Source: Oryzias latipes | Lineage: Eukaryota; Chordata; Actinopteri; Beloniformes; Adrianichthyidae | Direction of reading: 5' to 3' | Assembly: GCF_002234675.1 (NCBI RefSeq) | Contig: NC_019876.2 | Span: forward strand, 17,739,354-17,803,353 | Length of the DNA: 64,000 nt | Part shown: positions 47,301-57,000 of the stretch, in pieces | Numbering within the stretch: position 1 is the stretch's first letter | Layout of the letters: each line of letters begins with the position of its first letter | Notes under the pieces: generated by a model | What the model saw: the letters and a program-made list of their open reading frames with translations, nothing else | Told to the model about the DNA's origin: nothing | Database searches by the model: none | Program-made: the position numbers and the translations under genes

Positions 47301-48182
47301 CAGTCACTGGCTGGTTAGTAGTGAATACTGTTAGGCTACAAGAAAATTAATGTTATTTGGTTGATTAGAATGAAAGAAAAGCAACAACAACAAAAAAGAA
47401 AATCCATGGTTTTGTCATTTTTCTTGCTGATTTGCATCACAAACATCAATATATTAAACATCGTGGTTTTTTTTCTTTAACCTTTTCATTCAAGATACCC
47501 AAACAAATATTTCACTATAGTTTATTATGCTTATTTTCTATCTGCTTTTGCAACAATATTTTTGCATGTATACGTTTGATCATATCATTTTATTTTAATT
47601 GAAGGTGCTAAACTTTTGAAAAAGTATGATCTATTAGTGTTCACAAGCACCAGAACCATCCATGCCTCAACATGTATAGATTAATAACTGACATGTACTT
47701 TTATACTCTACCTCTGTCAATGCCCAGCTTGTTGGTAACCTGCACCGTTTCTGCTGTTTGTCTGTTTAAATCCTGAAACAAGGCTTTGAGTACAGGATCT
47801 ATAAAAGCAGTGCCATGGGTATTGTCTCTGAAAAAAAAAAACACTTATTGGAGTTAGAGATATGTTACATACACTATATGGTTGGTTAGTTTTGACTTTT
47901 CTTTTTTTTTTTAAGTTAAAATTGTGTCCCAAACCTGTTCACAGCATCCCTGAAACCTCTGGTCCTGAACAGAACCTGCAGAACACTGTTCAGGTAACAT
48001 GTTGATCCCTGGTTTATTAATCCAAACATATAACTTTCTGTGAGAGATCACGTAAAAAAATTGCAATTAAAAATTGAGACAAACTAAGTTTAACTAAAAC
48101 TATTTAGTCAGAAGATCACAACAACTTTCTTACCTTGATTGTTAAACGTCCACTGAATTTCTGTAGAATTATAAAAACTCAT
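44315..48182 (-). CDS. USP-3: ubiquitin-specific protease with long charged tail
   Basis: Minus-strand exons, 5' to 3': 48134-48182, 47935-48037, 47712-47827, 46692-46762, 46484-46609, 46206-46301, 46003-46134, 45784-45918, 45655-45692, 45538-45575, 44315-45459; 682 aa, phases consistent. Cys box [13 protein letters not shown], zinc pairs CTEC and CEDC, LLLKRFEF, His box SGHYTATI and FNDSCV are all present, so an active deubiquitinase is expected. The last exon gives about 380 residues rich in Lys, Glu, Asp, Ser, Gln and Asn with no folded domain visible, probably disordered. It contains KKRKV, a textbook nuclear localisation motif, and further basic runs (KSKRFWKLRKISWKKSKK). The end KKRKKTISCFSF has a Cys four from the end, but the CFSF box is a poor prenylation site. 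The length difference from USP-1 is entirely tail. Confidence 0.87.
46960..47215. repeat. Fish SINE-type repeat in USP-3 intron 3
   Basis: 'gtgtccttgggcaagacact', 'gtgtgaatgtgatggtcaga' and 'cagctgtggctacatcaata' are blocks of a very common teleost repeat. Confidence 0.6.
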
Positions 48183-50218
48183 GTTGCGTCAGTGTTTGAC
48201 TCTTTTTCCTCTCACCTGGTCTCAGCTTTTCTGTGACGGACGGTCAGCAGGATCGCAGAGATGCATCGCCTTTCTCGAGAAGAGAAAATGGTTCTGAACT
48301 TGCTTTCCTTTTGTGTGCAGAGGTGATGTTGCATTCAAGGTCTGTCGGAAATGCCAGACTTCAGTGTTAAGTCACAAACGCAATGTTATTTTCTGCTAAA
48401 TCACTGTGAAATTATAAATAATAATAATAATAATGATAAAGGACTTGTTTTTGTATTTGTATTTCTTGTGTTGAATCAGTGGTGAGTTCACATCAAGGAA
48501 ATTAAAACAAAAGACTCAATAGGAGGGAGAATTCTTCTTTTAAATGTTAAATTATTTTTAAAGCAAAACGTATTTTCTTAAAATATGTACACATCAAAAC
48601 CAAAGTTAGATTTTTATCCTTAACTTTCTGAAAATACCGTGCTACATTCATTGACAGTGGAAACTCCCTGAAAGATCTTTTGCATGAAACAGCCTCACAG
48701 TTTAGTTTCTATTCAGGGTCAAAGCAAATGTCTTATCTTCTGTCAGGTGACTTCTGGGAAATCTCTCAATAGGAAAACTGCAAACAAAAATTAATGAAAC
48801 ATCTGGTCTAGATTTTATTCTGCATGACAGAGTCACAAAACCGGTAATTTCTTTTTTGTAAGAAAGTGTCGCAAAAATAGACGTTTCCCCTAAAAACACT
48901 CATGAGTCCTGTTCTGTATGTAAAAATATAAAGTTTCTTTTTTTTAAAGGAAATATATGTAACATTTTATTTAAAAAAAAAACTTTACTAAACTTATTTT
49001 GGCACTAACAAAAAGTGATTTTTGCTAACTGAACTGATTAAAAATGTGTTTTTATATGTGTTTACTCAAAGCCATAAAAGTCATTTTGGGTAAAAGATTA
49101 AAAAGTAGATAGCAGAAAGTCATACAGAAGGCAGTGAACAGATAAAGAGGTATACTTTCGGTTTTGATTTTCCTCTTTGGAGCATTTTTCTTGAAATTGA
49201 AACAGTGGAACATTCAGGATCAGTGACCGTAAAAAAGGAAAAGATGAGATATGATCCTATAAATGCTTCAAGGTCCAAAGCTGAAAAACCTTGCAGAAAA
49301 AGAAACTAAACTGATAAGAAATTTAAATACATTTTTGCATTGTTAGATGCTAATAGTTTGGCCGAGTGTTAGTTTACAGTTAATAGTTTATTTTTTATTT
49401 TTATTTTTTTATTGATCGATCTTGTATACAGAAAATAATAGGAATGAAATAGTATTTAAAGATCCACTCTGATGAAAGCATAAACCCCAACTCAAAGGTA
49501 AATTCCTAATGAACTTCTGTTGCTTTGCAGAACTATGTCCTAGAAAACTACACAAGTTTTTTGCTAAAAATTTCATAATCATAATTAAAAGACCACTGGG
49601 AAGACTTTTAAAATAGATCAAAAGATTAAGCACAATTATCCAAACAGTAAGGGGGGGGGGTTAAATTATTTTTGTTCAGTTAGATGCTGAAAGTTTTGAA
49701 AATGAAAATAACTCTCAAAAGCAATTCTGCCCCACTGGAAGCACTGGAACTGTTTATTTTTCTAATTATGTTCACATTTCAAACAAAAGCAGTCACAATG
49801 TAGGTTTAAGTGTGGGTTTATTCAGAAATATATCCAACAAGCATTGATGCAAACATAAAACCATATTTTTATATACAATTACACTTATTTTATGCATATA
49901 TTGAAAATGTAACAAAAGTTTAAGATGAGCCTTTATCGAAAGCTGCTATTCTCAGGGGATAGTGATTGATCAGGATTTTTTTTCTTGTGAGACAGCATCA
50001 ATAACTACAGTGCTGCTGTTAAATATATTAATTTAATGTCAGCTGTGCATCATGTAGTGTTAAACTGAACTCTTGCTCTTCATTTTTTTCTGTTTTTTAT
50101 TGTTTTTTAAGTTCTCTTGTATTTTGTTGTTACTGTTGTCCCCTTAATGTTATCATTGTTCTACAATGTAGCTCAGTACCTGTGCTGTTTCGTCAATAAT
50201 ATTGTATTATAATAATAA
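48183..50218. other. Intergenic between USP-3 and E3-D
   Basis: Two IRF-type AANNGAAA cores (48280-48287 on plus, 48304-48311 on minus) lie 100-130 bp upstream of the USP-3 start; this short motif is weak evidence. A G-run at 49651-49661 and an (AAT)n at 48417-48435. No gene. Confidence 0.35.
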
Positions 50219-50488
50219 CGGCGGCTGGGTAGCTCAGTAGGTGATAGCCTAACATGCAGGAATCCAAGGTTTGATTCCCGGAGGGGGATAAACAATGGTA
50301 CTGGGTCAATTACCATATCAATGGCAAGCAATTAACAGTGAGGGTCCTAAGGCAAGACCCTTACCGCTACTGCCTCCCGAGGCTGTAGCGGTAGGCTGCA
50401 GCTCACCGCTCCCACAGGGGATGGGTCAAATGCGGAGAAGAATTTCCCCATTGTGGGATAAATAAAGTACCAATTATTATTATTATTA
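50219..50488 (+). mobile_element. tRNA-derived SINE, copy 2
   Basis: A-box-like GGGTAGCTCAGTAGGTGA and B-box-like AAGGTTTGATTCCCG, then the family body and an (ATT)n tail. Inverted relative of 42841-43118. It ends about 50 bp from the E3-D stop codon and may supply its 3' untranslated region. Confidence 0.8.
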
Positions 50489-50539
50489 ATGTATTCTATT
50501 GTAATGATGTAAAAGATAAAGCTGCACAGTCCAGTATCT

Positions 50540-52098
50540 TCACTGATGCCACACAGGGATGGAAGTTTGTCTGGGAGCGACGCCATCTGAGCATGGTTCA
50601 AAATGAGTGCTCGTTTTCAAACATTTAAATGTGGCTTTCAGACACACAAAGCAGAACTCCACTCTGCATCGAGGACACAAAAGATTTTTACACTTTTTCG
50701 AGGTGTGCTCCAGCAGAGATCCACAGGTGGGGCAGGCCCTGATGGAAGGACACCCCCTGACGTTTTTAACCGATTCAAAAAGGATTTCTGGGCAGGTCCT
50801 CAGAGTTTTCAGAGCCTCGTTGAAGCAACCATCATTATCACAGCGGTCTGTGCGTGGCTGTGGACCCTTCCATTCTTTCAGACACTGCCAGCAGAACTCG
50901 TAGGCCCGTCCTTTCCGTACTGTGCAAATCTGGCAGCGCACACTCAGGTTAGAATCATCTTTCCTTGTCACAGAGAAACTACATCCAGGACACTGTAATA
51001 ATAGATAATAATACATTATTAGAGGAAAAAGGTTCTTGGATTCAGATTTGGAAATATTTCATTTTGAATAAGATACTCACTGTTTCGGAGTTGAAATATT
51101 CCCTGGCGGTATTAAGAGCCATTGTGCTTTCAAAGTATTCTCTTTCCTCCGGGGTCAGCAGAGCCATTTTACGAACTTCCACATAAGGCCACTCCCTATT
51201 GCAGTTCGGCTGACCACAAACAAACTTGCTTTTACCCTGAATGGACACATAAACAGAATGAAAAGTTAGAAAAACTGCCCTTTTATTCAAATAAATAGAT
51301 GCTTTGAGTGTGGTTGTGCTGCTACATTTACATGCAGTTATTCAGCTGATGCTTTAATGCAAAAAAGTTTAAAGGTAGGGTTCGATCTGAAAAAAGTGTC
51401 TAATTAAAATTTGTTTGATTTTAAACTACAGAATGTAACCTTGAAATAATTAAACTAGATGCGTTTCTTATCCCTGTACTTTCCCAGATCGTTTGACCTT
51501 ATGTGTTCGTAGAAAAACTGACAAATATGTTAGTATATTTTGTTATAATGAATGTTTGTTAATATAAGTTGAAAATGTGTTTAGTTTATGTCCTTTTTAT
51601 GCAAAACCACTTTGTCAGAACCAAATAAATTCAATTTTACGATAATAGTTGAAAATGTGAACTAATATTTATTTGAAGCAATCAGAAACTGAAAGATGAA
51701 TCATAAATAAATTGATTCAATTGAATGAAAGAGGATCACCTGCAGCCGATCAGGAAACACAGTTAAAAGCTTCAATGACGCCGTTTAGTAATAGTGGATA
51801 AAACAAACGCACCTCTTCCAACAACCGGCGGCACCAGTTGGTGAGAGACATGGGGGTCACGGCGTGGCCGCAGGACATCTCTGCTCTTGGAGACGCAAAT
51901 TCCTCATAAAGAACTAAACAAAAACAACAACCACACATGCAGTCACAAAATGAGATCACACTGCGACCAACCTAACGCTAAAATGCGACACAAAACAAGC
52001 CTTTAAACCACGCAAAACTTACAATCCATTTCATCCTCTCTGTCCACAAATCTGAGCGTTCTGTCGTGGAGGTTGTAGCTCTTCTCCATGGCGCTCAT
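50540..52098 (-). CDS. E3-D: RBR-like zinc protein, probable E3 ubiquitin/UBL ligase
   Basis: Minus-strand exons, 5' to 3': 52023-52098, 51813-51913, 51081-51236, 50540-50992; 261 aa. It starts MSAMEKSYNLHDRTLRFVDR. The RING-like site has lost its first Cys (FLYEEF for FLCEEF in E3-B) but keeps MSCGHAVTPMSLTNWC and FVCGQPNC. The IBR-like part (CPGC, CQICT, FCWQCLKEWKG, CDNDGC) and RING2 (CPSIRACPTCG, KCKNLLCPRC, FCFVCLK) are intact, with the candidate catalytic Cys in KKCKN. It ends APRQTSIPVWHQ. UBL2 lies about 1.1 kb upstream on the same strand, and USP-4 diverges beyond it. A GGAATCGAAA (ETS/IRF composite type) lies about 65 bp upstream of the ATG. Confidence 0.86.
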
Positions 52099-52162
52099 CT
52101 TCCTGAAGGTCTGATCTGTCCTGTGGAGACGAGACGCTGCAACATGAATAAAACACGAATAC

Positions 52163-52172
52163 TTTCGATTCC
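52163..52172 (-). promoter_or_regulatory. ETS/IRF composite-type site upstream of E3-D
   Basis: The minus strand reads GGAATCGAAAGT, matching GGAANNGAAA and containing an AANNGAAA IRF core. One base from a perfect ISRE. Sequence match only. Confidence 0.4.
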
Positions 52173-52373
52173 GCTTAAGTTTCCATATGGAGTCACGTGA
52201 CCTCCATTCAAAGACGCACAGCAACGTCGCATGGAAGTGTGTTTCATTTGGAAGAAGAAAAAACGCACATTTTACCTCTTGAAACCGTCTTGGTTTTTGG
52301 TCTTGGATTTTGGATTTCTGTGTGCTTAGGATAAAACTAAAAATCGCTGCCATTTAAATCCAGCGATTTCAAA

Positions 52374-53019
52374 TTAAAAGTTCCAATGGATGCACACATT
52401 TCCAGTGATTTTAATAATTTTTCAAGCATGTCTTTTGTGTATTTTCAATTTTTTTTGGCAGTTGAATACTTTTTTTTTGTTGAAATGAAAGTATAATAAA
52501 AAAAGTCTTGATTTTAAATCAAAGCAACGTTTCCGAGATTTTTCCTTTCTGTTTCGATTACTGTGCGTCCATGCCCGATTCAAGCCTTGTTTTTCATCAC
52601 TGAGTCTGATCACTGAGAGATCAGCACACGAGTATAACTTGATATGAGCAGACCTCGTGTTTTTTTCTTCTTCTCCTTTTTGGATGTATTACAGTAAAAG
52701 TAAAAGTTAAAAAATGCAATCTCTGTTTTTCAGCACTTTGGATAGTTCCTTGTCCCCAGGTGATTTTACAGCATGAAAAACCCCTAAACTTTGCAAAGTC
52801 ATGACAGGACTAAAAACTGCACCGGGGGGTTTCTTGTTGTCTATAGCTTGAATACTTATATCATATTGTATATCATGCAAAACAATGAGGGAAACAGGCT
52901 CACTAACTTAAGATGAAAACTAATTTTATACCACATTAAGCATCAATTTATTTGCTGTATCTAATCAAAATGCATATTTAATTTCAATAATAGACCACCA
53001 CACTTTAAAGTTCTCAACA
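52374..53019. other. Intergenic between E3-D and UBL2
   Basis: AT-rich DNA with T-runs; no gene or repeat family recognised. Confidence 0.4.
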
Positions 53020-53025
53020 TTTATT
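53020..53025 (-). terminator. Polyadenylation signal for UBL2
   Basis: The minus strand reads AATAAA about 156 bases after the UBL2 stop codon. Confidence 0.5.
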
Positions 53026-53180
53026 TGTGCAACAAATGATCAACTCCAACTGGGGAGAATTTGACAAAAATACAATGATTATAAAGCATAAGAGAAACAA
53101 ACAAGTATAAACATAGTTGAAAAACTGTTCGTTTGATGGAATGATGAATGTGAAGCAGCTGGATGTCTGATCCCCTGCTA

Positions 53181-53540
53181 TCATGCTCCTCTTCCTCCAT
53201 CCAGAGACATCACCATCTGGATCAGAGACTTGTGGACGATCCCGAATTCACACAGCAGTTTGTTGTCAGAGTCCAGCCTCTTATCAGCAAAGATCAGCTT
53301 CATGTCTGCTGTCATCCGCTCTGCAAACAAACTTTTTTAGTCACTAAAAACAACAAAAAAGAGCTCCTGCAGACTGAAATTTTTAAGAAAGTGTCCCAAA
53401 CCTGCTTTCCCGGGAAGCTTTAGTGCTATTTTCTGCTTCAGTTGCAGCACAGTCGTCAGCTGCAGCTGTTTCTCATCTTGACACAGGTCGACGGTTATCT
53501 TCTGGCCCTCATAGGTGCTCACGATCACCTGGATCACCAT
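53181..53540 (-). CDS. UBL2: ubiquitin-like modifier precursor (Gly-Gly plus 3 residues)
   Basis: Minus-strand exons 53402-53540 and 53181-53320; 92 aa from the ATG at 53540. The whole chain follows ubiquitin: MVIQVIVSTYEGQKITVDL, then LQLKQKIALKLPG, MKLIFADKRLDSDNKLL, and finally SLIQMVMSLDGG followed by RGA and stop. The three extra residues mean a protease must cut after GG before any conjugation. By hand alignment the Ile44 and Lys48 positions of ubiquitin are kept (LIFADK), while Arg72 is Ser. An in-frame stretch upstream (DEDNATSGTET after a possible TTTAG acceptor) allows a longer N-terminus with an unseen first exon; I prefer the short form because IRF-type sites lie just upstream. 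USP-4 starts 547 bp away in the opposite direction and E3-D follows downstream. Confidence 0.83.
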
Positions 53541-53578
53541 CGTTTCAGTCCCGCTGGTAGCGTTGTCTTCATCATCTA

Positions 53579-53586
53579 AAGTGAAA
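53579..53586 (+). promoter_or_regulatory. IRF core AAGTGAAA near UBL2
   Basis: Context CTAAAGTGAAACGG, one base short of a perfect GAAANNGAAAC ISRE. It lies about 40 bp upstream of the UBL2 ATG. Confidence 0.4.
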
Positions 53587-53640
53587 CGGGAGGCAGATCA
53601 GACTTTAAACGGGACCCGACGTCACAGAGGGCCGTTCTAG

Positions 53641-53648
53641 TTTCGCTT
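53641..53648 (-). promoter_or_regulatory. IRF core AAGCGAAA near UBL2
   Basis: The minus strand reads CTAAAGCGAAACTAG, again one base from a perfect ISRE and near-identical to the site at 53579. About 100 bp upstream of the UBL2 ATG. Confidence 0.45.
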
Positions 53649-53975
53649 TAGTATTATATCTTTTTTTAAATAAATAAATAAAATAATTAGTGAATAAAGT
53701 TATGAAGTTCAGGAGAGATGGGGACTTTAAAATAAACTAAGATCTGATGAACTTATTTGTCAGCATATAGTAAAAATGTATGTCTTCAAAATATATTAAA
53801 GAAAACTAAACAACGACAAAATAAAAATAAACAATGAATTGTTAGTGATTTTTTTAATGGACCAGTTCGTATAATGATTTATTTTCATTCATTCACTTGT
53901 TTTTCCCAAAAGTTGCTGGAAAGGGAAAAAACCAATTACCGCAAATGCAGCATTCACGAAGGAGCGGCAGCTCGA

Positions 53976-53992
53976 GAAACAGAAAGTATAAA
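53976..53992 (+). promoter_or_regulatory. ISRE directly followed by TATA box, USP-4 promoter
   Basis: GAAACAGAAA (53976-53985), one base, then TATAAA (53987-53992), about 95 bp upstream of the USP-4 ATG. The immediate abutment of a perfect ISRE and a TATA box is a strong core-promoter arrangement. Confidence 0.65.
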
Positions 53993-54087
53993 TTCAGTCT
54001 TCATCCACAGTTCAGATGAGACAGAGATTGTTTTAAAGGTCCATAGTTGTTATTTTCTATTATTGTTTAAAGATTTGTGGTTTTGTT

Positions 54088-57000
54088 ATGGGGCGTAGAA
54101 AAAACAAGAAAAGACAAATTATTGATCAACCAGATTCTATAGACAACAGATATCATGGCTTAAGGAATCAGGGGGCAACTTGTTACCTGAACAGTGTTCT
54201 GCAGGTTCTGTTCATGACCAAAGACTTCAGGAAAGCTGTCATCAGGTCTGTTCCAAAACTTTCTTCCTCTTCGATCTTTTTTTGTTTTGTTTTTTTAAGA
54301 AGCTTCTCACGTCCAGCATGTGTTTTTTTCTGTAGTTCCTCTGAGCCTGACATGATTGATCATCATCTCACCTCCTTGTTTGAGAACTTACAAAATAATT
54401 CAGCAAACACCTATGCCATAACGAAACAACTGGGCATTACCCGAGGTATAGTTCGTGCTTTATGTTTCATAACTATCATTTTGATGATTAACAAAACTCA
54501 TACAACTCCATGTCCATCATGTTTTCAGTTCATGAACAACAGGATGCTGCTGAGTGTCTTGAAAAAATTTTACATTGCACCAGTTTCAAAGCGTCTCAGG
54601 TCATACAACGGAAAATTATTTTGATTTCTCTACAAATTAGTAAAGAATCAAACTCTGTGACTGATTTTTTTTCTTTGTGTTTATGAAATTTCAGATATTC
54701 AAAGGAGAGCTGACTCACAGGAGCACCTGCTCCAAATGCAGAAGAGTTTCTGAGGACAGCAGCCTGTTCTGGAGTTTACCGCTCACTCTGATGGATCCAG
54801 AAAAACACGACTATTCTGTGGTTAGAACATATGAAACTCTTTGGTACACATAATCAAATATGGAAACTTTTTGTTTTATGTCCAGCAGTAGTCCTGGACT
54901 GCAAGGATTAGCTTATTTAGGCAATTCTTCTTTCTCACTGACCGTTTGAGTGAAAATTTTGCCCCTGCCACAAACGCACACGTGCAGGACACAAAAACTC
55001 ACCAATAGTCGCTTACCTAGCACTCAGTGAAAATCAATTTCAGACATTGTGAACTCACCCACCAAAAAGGGATGACATCACCTACAAGAAACTGAAAAAT
55101 AAAATGGTAGCTATAGGGCAGGGATGCTCATTTAGTTTAGTCTGAAAATTGAATTGAACTAAAACTAACAGAAAAGTTGCCATTTTGAAAAAAGTGGGCC
55201 TTATAAAGCTATTTGTGGCTTAAAGTTAGTCAGTGACCATTTCCACTATTGCATTCAAAAACTCAGATGCTATTTTAAACAAAGAGTTTGATCTTGATTA
55301 TGTCAATATGGGTAGAAAAATGACAGCAAAAGTAAAATTATTAGTTGATTTGCACACATACATGTAGAACCAGATGCAACAGCTGGCTGTTTTAGATGAG
55401 GAACTACTGAAAACGACAATTCACAGGCACAGGTACTAAAATGTTGACTAAATAAAATCTACTAGTTTACTGAAATACATTCACTCCATCAACTAATGTG
55501 CATTTTCTAATCCAGAATTTGACCTGGCTCTGGTTAATGAGCAAAAAACAAACAAACAGTAAAACTCAAAATTTTGCCAAAAGAAATTTTTTTTCGTACC
55601 ACATTTCTTCAGCTAAAGCTCAACATTTAGTGTTTCTGGCATTTGTGATAACACAACATGTCATCACATCTGGGGTTTCAGTCAAAACTTTAAGTGAGAC
55701 AAAGCCAAAAACCAATTTTACTTTGAAATCACATAATTAGACATTTTTAAGGTGGATTTGATCTGTTTTTTTTTATCTATAGTGTGTGTTATTGAAAATT
55801 AAACCACATCTTCATTTGTTCAGACGGAGGGGATCAAAAGTTTCCTTGGAGAGTCCAGCATCAGTGGAGATGACCTGATTTATTGTGAGCAGTGCAACGC
55901 TAAAACTGATTCTACCAGCGTACGTATAAAGACACTGATTCTGAGGACAGTTGTGGTTTTTAAAGCAAACCCAAGCACAACATCAATTATGTTTGTGCCT
56001 AGACACCACAGTAATCAGAATACTATTTGCTGCATGTTCTCATGGATCCTCATTGAAACTCCAAACATGTCCTGATGTTCCTTGTATTTGAATCAGAAAT
56101 GTGAGCTGAAGCGTCATCCTCAAGTTTTGACGCTGCTGCTGAAGAGATTCAAGTTTGACTGCAGTACCATGCAGTATGTGAAACTCAAACGCAGAGTGCA
56201 GATTCCTCTCATCCTGCAGGTACCTCGCCATGGAGATCAGGTAAAACACTCAATTAATCTTTCAGAAATACCTTTTCTTCTTCCTGTTGCTGATTCTCTT
56301 CTTCTATTGTACACAGAGTCAGGGGTATGAGCTGTATGCTTTGGTGGAGCACTCTGGAGAGCTGAGACATGGACATTACACCGCAACCATCAGGGCCCAG
56401 GATGATAACAGATGGTACCACTTCAATGACATTTCAGTAACAGCGGTAAGATTAAAGATTTTACTTCGTTTTACGACAAAAAAAAGTATTAGCATGAATA
56501 GACGAGCAGAAAAAAGATTAATTGTTACCAAAAAAAAAAATCACAATTTTGTTCATTTCTTATGCAGGCACTACAGCAAAAAAACATTCAGGATGACATT
56601 AAGTAAGTATTTTTTTTTATAAATGTTTGAAAAGATTGTTTTTATCTATTAGAGATATTCATTCTTGTCATGATCAAGCAGTAAACAGTTTTTTGGCAAA
56701 ACTCTAAAACATAAAAATATGTAGTCCTTTTCTGCAGAACTGTCTTTTATTAAAATTGACTTTTCTCTCAATTTTTTAGATAAAGTTATTTTGAATCCCT
56801 TTGATCAAAAATAATCACACTGTACTTAGATATGTCAGAAATTCTTAAAATTAGAAAAGATTTCTTTGAATAAGCAAAAAATCTGCCAACAGGGTAAAAA
56901 GTCTTAGTTTAACAAAAATATACAATGACTTAGTCTTATTTTCTTAAACTTAGTTTGGTATGCTATTAAAAAACAGAAAATAAGACAATTTTTGTTGAAA

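Larger units (their letters stand above)
53541..54087. promoter_or_regulatory. Divergent promoter region UBL2 / USP-4
   Basis: 547 bp between two outward-pointing start codons. It contains AAGTGAAA (53579-53586), AAGCGAAA on the minus strand (53641-53648), and the ISRE-TATA pair at 53976-53992. This favours shared, interferon-type control of a modifier and a protease (inference). Confidence 0.6.

Noticed and set aside
49180-49330. Possible E3 exon 1 relic (ATGAGATATGATCC)
   Set aside because: Only YDP and a few bases resemble the E3 start; no conserved TLKFV segment or donor.
50219-50290. Functional tRNA gene
   Set aside because: A- and B-box-like blocks are present but there is no cloverleaf acceptor stem; the whole is a SINE with a second copy at 42841.
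50603-50998. Plus-strand ORF of 131 aa over E3-D exon 4
   Set aside because: Shadow of the minus-strand E3-D exon.
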